Shown in pieces: positions 38,156-46,845 of a DNA stretch of 64,000 nucleotides. Source of the stretch: Lipingzhangella halophila (GTDB taxonomy: Bacteria > Actinomycetota > Actinomycetes > Streptosporangiales > Streptosporangiaceae). The translations under genes and the position numbers were made by a program. How positions within the stretch are numbered: position 1 is the first letter of the stretch; every line of letters begins with the position of its first letter. The notes beneath the pieces are model-generated. The model had not been told where the DNA came from and ran no database searches. It saw nothing but the letters and a program-made list of their open reading frames with translations. Where the stretch lies: NCBI RefSeq assembly GCF_014203805.1, contig NZ_JACHJT010000002.1, forward strand, positions 806,001-870,000. Reading direction: 5' to 3'.

Positions 38156-39706
38156 TCAGCCGGCGCTGACCTCTTCAGGATTCCGAGGCAAGTGTTCCCC
38201 TTCGGCCGTCCCCGCGCCGTCGTCGGCCGCCAGCGGGTCGGCTTTGGGTAGCCACCGCAGCGCCAGCGCGCCCATGGCCGCGTGGATCAGGCCAGCCACG
38301 ACCACGACCGCGTGCAGCCCGGTGACGAAGGCGGACTTGGCCTCGATGATCACCGCCGGCGCCAGTCCGGGGAGCTCCGCCGTCTCGTTCAGCGTCGGGG
38401 CGAGGTCCGGGCCCAGCAGCCGGAAGACCAGGGCGGCCATAGAACCCAGCAAGGCGATGCCCAGGGCGTTACCGATCTCGTTGGAGGTCTCGGCCATCGC
38501 GGCGGCCGAGCCGGCCCGCTCGGTGGGAACCGCGGCCACGGCCACGTCGGCCACCACGGCGAAGGAGATCCCGTAGCCCAACCCGGCCACGATCATGGCG
38601 GCCACGTACCAGCCCGCGCCGCCGGTGACGCTGGTCATCAGGAACAGCGACAGCCCCGCGGCGATGGCGAAGTGGCAGATGACCAGCGCCGCCCGGGTAC
38701 CGATGTGCCCGACCACCATAGGGGTGACGATGCAGGTGACCGTGAGCACCAGGGCGCCGGGAACGGCGAGCATGGCGGCCTGGAAGACCGTCATCTCCAG
38801 CACTGTCTGCAGGTAGACGCCCGAGAGGTAGGCGGTGGCCGACCAGGCGGCCAGGGGCAGCAGCCCGGTGATGATCGCGATGCTGAACACCCGGTCACGG
38901 AAGAGCGCGAAGTTGATCAGGGGGTGGTCCAGGTGGCGCTGGCGCCGGGCGAAGACCACCAGGATCACCGCGCCGACGAGTCCCGCGGCGGCCGGGGCCA
39001 CCGCCAGGCCCTCGGCGGCCAGGGTCTTGACCGCGTAGATGGCCAGCAGCAGGCCCACCGCGGAGAGTGCGACGCTGAGCGTATCCACGCGGCCGGGGCG
39101 GGTGACCTTCACCTCGCCCAGCAGGATCGGGGCGAGAATCAGGAACAGCGCCACCACCGGCGGGTTGACCAGGAAGACCGAGCCCCACCAGAAGTGGCTG
39201 AGTAGCTGCCCGCCGACGATCGGGCCGATAGCGAAGCCCGCGGCGAAGGCCGAGGCGAAGATCCCGATCGCCTGGGCGCGTCGGCGCGGGTCGGGGAACA
39301 GCTCACTCAGCACGGCCAGCGCCGACGGCAGCAGCGTGGCACCGGCGATGCCCATCAGAGCCCGGAAGGCGATCAGCAGCTCGGCGTTGGGGGCGAACGC
39401 CGCCCCGGCCGAGGCGAGTCCGAAGAACAGTGTGCCGATCAGCAACAGCCTGAGCCGGCCGTAGCGGTCACCGATGCTGCCGAAGGCCACCAGCAGCGAT
39501 CCCACCGCGAAGCCGTAGATGTCGAGGATCCACAGCGCCTGGTCGCCGGTGGGGGCAAGCGCGTCGGTGATCCTGGGCATCGCCAGATACAGGATGGAGT
39601 TGTCCATCGCCACCAGCAGCACCGGGCCCAGGATCACCGCGAGACCCAGCCAGGCCCGAAGGCCGGGCGGTCGTTGTGCTTCAGGAGATGCGTGTCGCGT
39701 GTTCAT
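38156..39706 (-). CDS. MFS exporter, DHA2 type
   Basis: The ATG at 39706 gives 516 residues and about 14 helices. Helix 1 contains ILGPVLLVAMDNSILYLAMPRITDAL. Loop 2-3 has FGSIGDRYGRLRLL, and motif C is in FAAGFAIGPIVGGQLLSHFWWGSVFLVNPP. It should extrude toxic small molecules by proton antiport. It is divergent from an XRE regulator, separated by 104 bases with short inverted GC-rich repeats, and probably repressed by it. The pair lies between tRNA-Ala and a fragment of that tRNA. Confidence 0.92.
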   Translation of the reverse strand: MNTRHASPEAQRPPGLRAWLGLAVILGPVLLVAMDNSILYLAMPRITDALAPTGDQALWILDIYGFAVGSLLVAFGSIGDRYGRLRLLLIGTLFFGLASAGAAFAPNAELLIAFRALMGIAGATLLPSALAVLSELFPDPRRRAQAIGIFASAFAAGFAIGPIVGGQLLSHFWWGSVFLVNPPVVALFLILAPILLGEVKVTRPGRVDTLSVALSAVGLLLAIYAVKTLAAEGLAVAPAAAGLVGAVILVVFARRQRHLDHPLINFALFRDRVFSIAIITGLLPLAAWSATAYLSGVYLQTVLEMTVFQAAMLAVPGALVLTVTCIVTPMVVGHIGTRAALVICHFAIAAGLSLFLMTSVTGGAGWYVAAMIVAGLGYGISFAVVADVAVAAVPTERAGSAAAMAETSNEIGNALGIALLGSMAALVFRLLGPDLAPTLNETAELPGLAPAVIIEAKSAFVTGLHAVVVVAGLIHAAMGALALRWLPKADPLAADDGAGTAEGEHLPRNPEEVSAG

Positions 39707-39810
39707 GCCGACAACGGTGGCCCCGCGCCACGGGACCAACCAGCCCACAGCGGTGGGTACACCCGACAGGGATACCCCCGGGTGGAGGGTCTCGGGCTAG
39801 GCTCGGTGCT

Positions 39811-40686
39811 ATGGAACTGGAGACGTTGGGCGTCTATCTCAAGTCACGCCGCGACCGGGCCACCCCCGCCGATGTCGGACTGCGCACCTACGGCACGGCC
39901 CGCCGCGTGCCGGGCCTGCGGCGCGAGGAGCTGGCCCACCTGGCCGGGGTCAGCGTGGGCTACTACACCCGCCTGGAGCAGGAGCAGGCGGGAACCGCCT
40001 CACAGCAGGTGCTCGACGCACTGGCCCGGGTGTTGCGGCTGGACCCCGCTGAGCGGCTCCACCTGCACAACCTCGCCGACCGGCCGACCGTGCCGGGACT
40101 GTCCCGGCCCGAACCCGAGCAGCCGCACCGGCGGGTGCTGGCACTCCTGGAGTCGCTGGGCGAGTCCACCCCGGCCGTTGTGCTCGGGCGCCGCGGAGAC
40201 GTGCTGGCCTGGAACCGGAGCGGGCACGCGCTCCTGGCCGAGCACGCCGACTTCGAGGCGCCCGGCGACCCGGAGCGGCGCCCGTCCGTCCCACGGATGT
40301 TCTTCCTGGACCCGCTCACCCGCGACCTGCACCGCAACTGGGCGGAGCTGGCCCGCGTCCACGTGGGGTACCTGCGGCTGACCGCGGGCCGGCACCCGAC
40401 CGACGCCCGGCTGGCCGAGCTGATCGGCGAGTTGGCCATGCGCAGCGGCGACTTCGCCGCGCTCTGGGCCGACGGCGACGTCGCCGACTGCACCGTGGGT
40501 CGCATGGACCTGCGGCATCCCACTGTCGGGGAGCTCAGCGTGGACTACCAGGTCTGGCTGCAGCCCGAGAGCCCGGACCACAGGCTCGAGGTCTACACCC
40601 CCAACGGCGGGGCCTCGGCCGACGCGCTGCGCCTCCTGGCCGAACTCCGGGCCGGTAGCCCCTTGTGGGAAGCCGAGGAGGTCTGA
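39811..40686 (+). CDS. XRE-family regulator with MmyB-like ligand domain
   Basis: The 291-residue product begins METLG-like: LGVYLKSRRDRATPADVGL, then RVPGLRREELAHLAGVSVGYYTRLEQEQAGTASQQVLDALARVLRLDPAERLHLHNLA, the hallmark HTH of the MmyB-type family. The MmyB-LBD follows (VLALLESLGESTPAVVLGRRGDVLAWNRSGHALLAEH...RMFFLDPLTRDLHRNW...HPTVGELSVDYQVWLQPESPDHRLEVYTP). These regulators bind small ligands, possibly fatty acids. It is divergent from the MFS exporter and presumably controls it. Confidence 0.92.
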   Translation: MELETLGVYLKSRRDRATPADVGLRTYGTARRVPGLRREELAHLAGVSVGYYTRLEQEQAGTASQQVLDALARVLRLDPAERLHLHNLADRPTVPGLSRPEPEQPHRRVLALLESLGESTPAVVLGRRGDVLAWNRSGHALLAEHADFEAPGDPERRPSVPRMFFLDPLTRDLHRNWAELARVHVGYLRLTAGRHPTDARLAELIGELAMRSGDFAALWADGDVADCTVGRMDLRHPTVGELSVDYQVWLQPESPDHRLEVYTPNGGASADALRLLAELRAGSPLWEAEEV

Positions 40687-40899
40687 CCGCCTCCCGGATC
40701 CCGAGCCCATCCCACCCCGCGGGAGCAGGGCAGCGCCCATTCTCGGCCCAGGGCTGATACATAACGGGGACGGAACGCGGCGCGTATCCATTGCGCACGG
40801 CGCTGAGGAAGGCGGGGAACCGGCGGGGTTTCGCCTCGCCGGTGAAAGGGCGGACGGACACGTTCGGGCAGGCCCGCCAGCCGCGTTCAGGGGGCGCGT

Positions 40900-40936
40900 A
40901 CCGGAGATCAGAGGTTCGGCTCCACTTGGCTCCGCA
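40900..40936 (+). repeat. degenerate copy of the tRNA-Ala 3' end
   Basis: Positions 40900-40934 match tRNA-Ala 37806-37840 (from the 3' anticodon strand ACCGG to the end) at 29 of 35 positions, in the same orientation. The rest of the tRNA is absent. This is the form expected of an old attachment-site duplicate left by an element integrating into the tRNA. Confidence 0.65.
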
Positions 40937-40986
40937 AGGCACGGGGCCACAGTCGCCGTCGTCATCGAACGGCTGTGACTCGGCTC

Positions 40987-41613
40987 TTATGGCCTGCCCT
41001 CATACGGGCCGCCTCGGAAGTACACGCTCTTGTGCGACCGGGGTCGGTCACCGCGTTCATGCGCGGCATCGGACCGGTCGGCCGGTTCCGACCGGTTGGC
41101 CAGAGCCCGCAGTTTCTCCAGGCCGGCCAGAACCTCGGCGCGGTTGTCAGACCTCTTCATCCATCGTGGCAGCCGCGCGAACATCGACATCGTTGGGCGC
41201 GCTCCGTTGCGCTCGCGCAGTTGGGCGCCGATATAGGCCGACAGTTCGTTGACGTGCTCCTCGTTGTAGGCCCACAGGGTCTGGCCGACACAACGGGTCT
41301 GCAGCCATAGCGGCCGCCGGAAGAACGGGTCTTCAGTGCCGCCCAGTACCGCGCCAGCAAGCCCGGCACCCCGTACTTCCGGTTCCCAGTCCGCGACGGC
41401 ACCGCACCCTCCGCAGGCCAGTCGGCGTGGCCGGAACAACAGCTCACTGAAGTACTTGGGTGCGGGAAGACCAGGCCGGGGAACGACGAGTGCGCGGGCG
41501 CCGCATTCCGGGCAGACCACAAGCATTCGGCCAGCGAACTCAGCCAGCGATCGCCCCGGGGCGTAGTGGCGGGTTGTATCGGTGGCCGGTTCAGCGTCCA
41601 TGGCGGACACCAT
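40987..41613 (-). CDS. zinc-ribbon protein of unknown function
   Basis: The product is 208 residues. A four-cysteine zinc ribbon is split by a 30-residue loop: VCPECGARALVV at about 34-45, then LACGGCGAVADWE at about 69-81. Downstream the protein has FFRRPLWLQTRCVGQTLWAYNEEHVNELSAYIGAQLRER and ARLPRWMKRSDNRAEVLAGLEKLR, seen in a conserved actinobacterial family without assigned function. The basic C-terminus is probably flexible. It stands alone, transcribed toward the tRNA fragment. Confidence 0.75.
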   Translation of the reverse strand: MVSAMDAEPATDTTRHYAPGRSLAEFAGRMLVVCPECGARALVVPRPGLPAPKYFSELLFRPRRLACGGCGAVADWEPEVRGAGLAGAVLGGTEDPFFRRPLWLQTRCVGQTLWAYNEEHVNELSAYIGAQLRERNGARPTMSMFARLPRWMKRSDNRAEVLAGLEKLRALANRSEPADRSDAAHERGDRPRSHKSVYFRGGPYEGRP

Positions 41614-41675
41614 CGCAGGTTCCCCATGCTGTCCGCGCCCGGTTTTTCGTACGCGGCCCGCAGCGCTGCATGGCC

Positions 41676-42317
41676 TCAGGCGCGGGGCTGGCCCGTATCG
41701 GCGCCGTAGCGTAGTCCGTCGATGAGGACGGCGATCATGCGTTGGCTGTACTCGGGTCCCTCGTCAGCCGCGGGATGGCACAGATGGGCGACGGTACGCA
41801 GGAGGTCCTCGGGGCTGATGTCGGAGCGGACCTCGCCGTTGGCTGTCGCGGCGTCGAGTAGTGACCCGAGGGCGGGTCCGAGTTGTTGCATGAAGTAGCC
41901 GGGCAGTTCGTCGAACGCCGGATCGCCCGAGTGAAGCGCTTTGGCGAGTCCTCGTTTGGTCGCGAGGAACTCGGTGTAGCGGTGGATCCACTTCTCGAAT
42001 GCGGCTCCCGGCTCGTGTTCCGCGGCCAGGGCGGGGGCCGTGTCGGCGCAGGCGTCCACCCCGCGCTGAAACACGGCCACGATCAGGTCCGAGCGCTTCG
42101 GGAAGTGCCGGTACAGCGTTCCGACTCCGACGCCGGCCAGATCAGCGATCTCCTTCGCGGGCGCATCCACGCCTGACGTGTTGAAGACGGTCTTGGCTGC
42201 CTCAAGCAGGGAGTCGATGTTGCGTTGCGCGTCGGCGCGCAGCCGACGCCCAGTGCGTTCGGGTGTGCCCGTCGAGCCGGTCGGGTCGACTTCGGTCGGC
42301 GCCGTGTTCTCCGTCAC
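41676..42317 (-). CDS. TetR/AcrR-family regulator
   Basis: The GTG at 42317 directly follows a GAGGGGTGAG ribosome site and gives 213 residues; longer starts run through the intergenic region. The HTH lies at residues 30-75 (RNIDSLLEAAKTVFNTSGVDAPAKEIADLAGVGVGTLYRHFPKRSDLIVAVF). A helical ligand-binding domain with LAKALHSGDPAFDELPGYFMQQLGPALGSLLDAA follows. It is divergent from a truncated aldo/keto reductase gene that was presumably its target. Confidence 0.88.
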   Translation of the reverse strand: MTENTAPTEVDPTGSTGTPERTGRRLRADAQRNIDSLLEAAKTVFNTSGVDAPAKEIADLAGVGVGTLYRHFPKRSDLIVAVFQRGVDACADTAPALAAEHEPGAAFEKWIHRYTEFLATKRGLAKALHSGDPAFDELPGYFMQQLGPALGSLLDAATANGEVRSDISPEDLLRTVAHLCHPAADEGPEYSQRMIAVLIDGLRYGADTGQPRA

Positions 42318-42337
42318 CTCACCCCTCCCTTGTTTTC

Positions 42338-42352
42338 CGGAATGTATTTCCG
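42338..42352. promoter_or_regulatory. candidate TetR operator CGGAA-N5-TTCCG
   Basis: A 5-bp inverted repeat with a TGTAT centre lies in the AT-rich gap 21 bases before the TetR start; a second GGAA...TTCC pair follows at about 42361-42375. Confidence 0.4.
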
Positions 42353-42448
42353 TATTTTTCTGGAAAGGCGTTCCGCTTCGGCTCACAGCGTACGGCATCG
42401 AAGGAACGCTCACCACACCTCGACCACCACAGGAGAACCGTATACAGT

Positions 42449-42736
42449 ATGCATTGCCGCGCGCTGGGTCAGACCGGTATCAAGGTCAGCCCTTACGCGC
42501 TCGGCGCACTGATGTTCGGCACGTCCATCGGCAACCCCGACCACGACGACTCGATCAAGATCATCCACAAGGTACTGGACGCGGGGATGAACCTCATCGA
42601 CACCGCCGACGCGTACTTCCAGGGCGCGTCCGAAGAGGCTGTGGGCAAGGCGCTCAAAGGGCGTCGCGACAGCGTCGTCGCGACCAAGTTCAGTCTCCCG
42701 ATGGGTTTCGAGCCTCCGCCGCCGACCCGCCAGTGA
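42449..42736 (+). pseudogene. truncated aldo/keto reductase (N-terminal 95 residues)
   Basis: The ATG at 42449 (AGGAGA upstream) starts a typical AKR: LGQTGIKVSPYALGALMFGTSIGNPDHDDSIKIIHKVLDAGMNLIDTADAYFQGASEEAVGKALKGRRDSVVATKFSLPMG. The catalytic Asp and Tyr (DTADAY) are present. The sequence then leaves the family abruptly (FEPPPPTRQ stop), and no continuation was found in any frame downstream. About 70 percent of the usual 320-residue barrel is missing, so it should be inactive. The break looks like a deletion. Confidence 0.82.
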
Positions 42737-43227
42737 ACGCGCTGCCGTCTGACCACACCACCCTGACCGCTCTTGCACGGCGGACGTGTCCGCGGCCCCG
42801 CTGTGCTCCAGGCCCCCCCGAACGCAACGCGCAGGTGCGGCAGCGCGACCGCGCACACCTGCACGCTCGGAAACCGACATACCGCACTGTGAACGCCAAC
42901 GAAAGCGGGCACTCCCGCGGAAACTCCTTCCGCTGTCCGGAGCTCCGACGCCGCCCGCCAGCAGATCCGCTCGCGAGACATACCCCGCCTGTACCCGCGG
43001 CCCGAATCGATCGGCCGACGCCGCCCAATCGAGTACGGCCCCCCCCGGGGGGCGGGTGTTGATGTGCTCAGTGGTGTAGTCGGGGTCCCGCACCGGCGCG
43101 GGCGCCCAAGCGTGATCCCACCATCGCGCAGCACGAACGTAGGAGACCCGACCGTGCGCAGTTTGACCAGTCCCCCCCGGTTTCACCGGCGTCGAGAGGA
43201 CCCAACCCCGCAGGTAGGAGAGAGCCC
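42737..43227. other. 490-base gap after the broken AKR gene
   Basis: No supported gene; frames are Arg/Pro-rich. A short GC hairpin (CCCCCC/GGGGGG near 43040-43053) may act as terminator. The last 30 bases are the pntA leader with AGGAGAG. Confidence 0.45.
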
Positions 43228-44766
43228 GTGCTGATCGGCATCCCGCGCGAGTCCAAACCCGGCGAGACCCTGGTCGCCGCGACCGCCAAAACCGCCACGC
43301 AGTTGCAGAAGCTGGGCTATGACGTGGTCGTCGAGTCCGGAAGCGGCGAAGCCGCGGAGCAGACCGACGCCGTCTTCGGTGCCGCCGATGTGCGCGTCGG
43401 CAGTGCCGAGGACGTCTGGGCCGCCGACATCGTCGTCAAGGTCAACGCCCCGAACGACGACGAGATCAGCCGGCTCCACAAGGGCGCGACACTCGTGTCG
43501 ATGATGGCTCCCGCCCGCAACCCCGAACTGGTCGGCAAGCTCGCCGACGCCAGAGTGACCGGGCTGGCGATGGACGCGGTGCCGCGGATCTCCCGCGCGC
43601 AGTCGATGGACGTGCTGTCGTCGATGGCCAACGTCGCGGGCTACCGGGCGGTGGTCGAGGCGGCGCACGAATTCGGTCGTCAGTTCACCGGTCAGGTGAC
43701 CGCGGCCGGCAAGATCCCGCCGGCACGCGTGTTCGTGGTCGGCGCCGGGGTCGCCGGGCTGGCCGCGATCGGCGCCGCGAGCGCGATGGGCGCGGTCGTC
43801 CGGGCTTTCGACGTACGCCCCGAGGTGGCGGAGCAGGTCGAGTCGATGGGCGCGGAGTTCGTCACCGTCGATATGCGGTCGGAGGTCTCCTCCGACGGCT
43901 ATGCCGGGGAGATGACCGAGGACCAGGAACGCGCGACCGCCGCGATGTACGACGAGGAGGCCCGCAACGCCGACATCGTCATCACCACGGCGCTGATCCC
44001 TGGTCGTCCGGCGCCGGAACTGATCCGCGCCGAGACCGTCGCCGGCATGGGCAACGGCAGCGTCATCGTCGACATGGCCGCCGCCAACGGCGGCAACTGC
44101 GACCTCACCCGGGCCGACGAAAAGGTCGTGACCGACAACCAGGTCACCATCCTCGGCTACACCGACCTCGCCGGCCGGCTCGCCGCGCAGACCAGCCAGC
44201 TCTACGGCACCAACATCGTCAACCTGTTCAGGCTGCTCACCCCGGAGAAGGACGGGCAACTCACCCTCGACTTCGACGACGTCGTCCAACGCGGCATCAC
44301 CGTCAGCAACGACGGCGAGAGTATGTGGCCGCCGCCCCCGGTGGAGGTGTCCGCGGCACCCAAGCAGCGCACCGCGACCGAGCCGGCCGAGGCACCGAAA
44401 GCGAAACCGGAGAAGCCCAGGGACCCCAAGCGCAAGTGGTACGCCGCCGGTCTGGCCGCGGCGTTGTTCGCGCCGGCGGCGGCGTTCTCCCCCACCGAGT
44501 TCCTCGGGCACCTCACGGTGTTCGTGCTGGCCGTCTTTGTGGGCTACTACGTCATCTCCAACGTCGCCCACGCGCTCCACACGCCACTGATGTCGGAGAC
44601 CAACGCCATCTCCGGGATCATCCTGATCGGCGGGATCCTGCAGGTCGGCAGGGACAACCTGCTGGTTACAGCCCTGGCTTCGCTCGCGGTTCTGATCGCC
44701 AGCATCAACATCTTCGGCGGGTTCCTGGTGACGCACCGCATGCTCGCAATGTTCCGGAAGGGCTGA
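43228..44766 (+). CDS. pntA: proton-translocating NAD(P) transhydrogenase subunit alpha
   Basis: The 512-residue product starts at GTG 43228 with AGGAGAG ahead. The N-terminal domain begins [21 protein letters not shown]. The NAD(H)-binding domain I contains [45 protein letters not shown]. The Pro/Lys-rich linker near residue 380-400 leads to the fused C-terminal membrane part (four helices, [21 protein letters not shown]). This is the fused alpha arrangement as in E. coli PntA. With PntB it drives NADP reduction by NADH using the proton gradient. Confidence 0.96.
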   Translation: MLIGIPRESKPGETLVAATAKTATQLQKLGYDVVVESGSGEAAEQTDAVFGAADVRVGSAEDVWAADIVVKVNAPNDDEISRLHKGATLVSMMAPARNPELVGKLADARVTGLAMDAVPRISRAQSMDVLSSMANVAGYRAVVEAAHEFGRQFTGQVTAAGKIPPARVFVVGAGVAGLAAIGAASAMGAVVRAFDVRPEVAEQVESMGAEFVTVDMRSEVSSDGYAGEMTEDQERATAAMYDEEARNADIVITTALIPGRPAPELIRAETVAGMGNGSVIVDMAAANGGNCDLTRADEKVVTDNQVTILGYTDLAGRLAAQTSQLYGTNIVNLFRLLTPEKDGQLTLDFDDVVQRGITVSNDGESMWPPPPVEVSAAPKQRTATEPAEAPKAKPEKPRDPKRKWYAAGLAAALFAPAAAFSPTEFLGHLTVFVLAVFVGYYVISNVAHALHTPLMSETNAISGIILIGGILQVGRDNLLVTALASLAVLIASINIFGGFLVTHRMLAMFRKG

Positions 44767-44772
44767 CCCCAC

Positions 44773-46215
44773 ATGACCGACGTCCTCCACTCCACCGAGC
44801 TCAATGGGCTCATCCAGGGCGCCTACATCATCGCCGCCGTCTGCTTCGTCGCCGCTCTTTCGGGGCTCAGTAAGCACGAGACCGCGAGGGCCGGGAACAT
44901 CGCCGGGATGACCGGCATGGCCATCGCGCTGTTGGCGACGTTCGCGCTTGCGGCCCGCGAGGCCGAGCGGTCCATCCCCGTCACGCTCGCGGTCATCGTC
45001 GGCACGATGGCTGTCGGCGCCGCGATCGGCGCCTGGCGGGCGCGCACGGTCGAGATGACCGGCATGCCGCAGCTGATCGCGCTGCTGAACTCCTTTGTGG
45101 GGCTCGCCGCCGTGCTGGTGGGATACAACTCCTACCTGGAGCACGGCCACGCCGGCACGATCCACGACGCCGAGGTGTTCCTCGGGGTCTTCATCGGTGC
45201 TGCCACCTTCACCGGGTCGATCGTCGCCAACCTCAAGCTCAGCGCGAGGATGAGGTCCGCGCCGCTGGTGCTGCCCGCACGGCACCTGCTCAACCTGCTG
45301 ATCCTCATCGTTTCGGCCGGTCTGCTCGGCTGGTTCATGAGCAACGCCTGGCAGGTGTCCGGGCACGACCTCGGACTCGGGATCATCCCGTTGGCCGGGA
45401 TGACAGTGCTCGCCCTGTTCCTCGGCTTCCACCTCGTGGCGGCGATCGGCGGCGGCGACATGCCCGTCGTGGTGTCGATGTTCAACTCCTACTCGGGCTG
45501 GGCGGCCGCGGCCGCCGGCTTCCTGCTCGGCAACAACCTGCTCATCATCACCGGCGCGCTCGTCGGTGCCTCCGGTGCGATCCTCAGCTACATCATGTGC
45601 ACGGCGATGAACCGCTCGTTCATCTCGGTTATCGCCGGCGGCTTCGGTGCCGACCCGGTGCCGTCGGGCGGCGACGGGGAGCAGGGCGAGCACCGCGAGG
45701 TGCTGGCCGACGAGGCGGCAGAGGTGCTCACGGGGGCCGACTCCGTGGTGATCACACCGGGCTACGGCATGGCGGTCGCCCAGGCGCAGTACCCCATCGC
45801 CGAGCTCACCGCCAAACTCCGCGCGAAGGGTGTCGACGTGCGCTTCGGCATCCACCCGGTCGCCGGCCGTCTCCCCGGCCACATGAACGTCCTCCTGGCC
45901 GAGGCGAAGGTGCCCTACGACATCGTCCTCGACCTGGACGAGATCAACGACGACCTCGGCGAGACGGACGTCGTGCTCGTCATCGGATCCAACGACACGG
46001 TCAACCCGGCCGCCGCAGAGGATCCGGGCAGCCCGATCGCCGGCATGCCTGTCCTGGAGGTATGGAACGCCACCGAGGTCATCGTCTTCAAGCGATCCAT
46101 GGCCACCGGGTACGCCGGCGTCCAGAACCCGCTGTTCTTCCGCGACAACACCCGCATGCTCTTCGGTGACGCCAAGGGGAAGGTGGAGGACATCCTCCAC
46201 CACCTCACCGCCTGA
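44773..46215 (+). CDS. pntB: proton-translocating NAD(P) transhydrogenase subunit beta
   Basis: The 480-residue product begins six bases after pntA. About nine membrane helices fill the first 290 residues ([63 protein letters not shown]). The NADP(H)-binding domain III follows ([85 protein letters not shown]). Domain III forms the hydride-transfer complex with PntA. A very strong palindromic terminator follows. Confidence 0.96.
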   Translation: MTDVLHSTELNGLIQGAYIIAAVCFVAALSGLSKHETARAGNIAGMTGMAIALLATFALAAREAERSIPVTLAVIVGTMAVGAAIGAWRARTVEMTGMPQLIALLNSFVGLAAVLVGYNSYLEHGHAGTIHDAEVFLGVFIGAATFTGSIVANLKLSARMRSAPLVLPARHLLNLLILIVSAGLLGWFMSNAWQVSGHDLGLGIIPLAGMTVLALFLGFHLVAAIGGGDMPVVVSMFNSYSGWAAAAAGFLLGNNLLIITGALVGASGAILSYIMCTAMNRSFISVIAGGFGADPVPSGGDGEQGEHREVLADEAAEVLTGADSVVITPGYGMAVAQAQYPIAELTAKLRAKGVDVRFGIHPVAGRLPGHMNVLLAEAKVPYDIVLDLDEINDDLGETDVVLVIGSNDTVNPAAAEDPGSPIAGMPVLEVWNATEVIVFKRSMATGYAGVQNPLFFRDNTRMLFGDAKGKVEDILHHLTA

Positions 46216-46331
46216 AGCGCTGGGGTGAGCTGGAGTGGAGCGCGGGCATCGACGTCCTACCAGGGATGGCCGCCCCGGAGACGCGTGAGCGTCGGTGTTT
46301 CGCGGCGCTCGCCGGGGAGCGCAACCTCAGC

Positions 46332-46379
46332 CGCGGCCGTGCGAGGCGGCGGGCGCGCCCGCCGCCTCGCACGGCCGCG
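46332..46379. terminator. 48-bp perfect palindrome, pntAB terminator
   Basis: Two perfect 24-base arms meet at GGGCG/CGCCC, with no unpaired bases by sequence, about 115 bases after pntB. It is the longest perfect inverted repeat in the window. Confidence 0.8.
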
Positions 46380-46476
46380 CCCCCTCCGGGGCCGGACCCT
46401 GAATGACCCCTGAGGCGACCCTGGATGTTCGTCCGCGGCCCTGACCCCGGGGACGCCGGTCCTCTACGGTGGCGGT

Positions 46477-46647
46477 ATGGGACGCATACTCTTGATCATC
46501 GCCGTGGCCGTCGCCGTCATCATTGTTGCGGGAGCGCTCTTCAGTCTGCTGATGGGCCTGTTGAAGTGGGGACTGATCCTCGGCGCCATCCTCCTGGGCG
46601 TCGTCGGGGTGTCCAAACTGGTGAAGTCGCGCTCCGGGCGCAGGTGA
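46477..46647 (+). CDS. 56-residue small membrane protein
   Basis: The ATG at 46477 encodes MGRILLIIAVAVAVIIVAGA, a second hydrophobic helix (LLKWGLILGAILLGVVGVSKL) and a basic end KSRSGRR. Two membrane helices with a positively charged tail predict an integral membrane peptide with its C-terminus inside. The ribosome site is weak (GGTGG). No function is known. It is convergent with the large helicase gene. Confidence 0.6.
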   Translation: MGRILLIIAVAVAVIIVAGALFSLLMGLLKWGLILGAILLGVVGVSKLVKSRSGRR

Positions 46648-46845
46648 GCCCTCCCGCGATCGCCGCCGAGCGCGCCGGTCGTGGGGACCGGCGGCCTTGG
46701 GTCGAGCTGGTCGTGGCAGCGGCGGGCAGGCCGTGTAGTGGATGACAGGCGAGGACGGCCGGTCTGAGGACGTCTTCGCACCATTGGCGGAAGCTGCTCA
46801 GGTTGGTGGACTCCGGGATACGCACAGTGGCGCGGGTCGGCCGGG

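Noticed and set aside
43183-46203. 1,006-codon minus-strand frame opposite pntAB
   Set aside because: It mirrors pntAB codons (His/Arg/Asp/Gly-rich) and matches no family; shadow frame.
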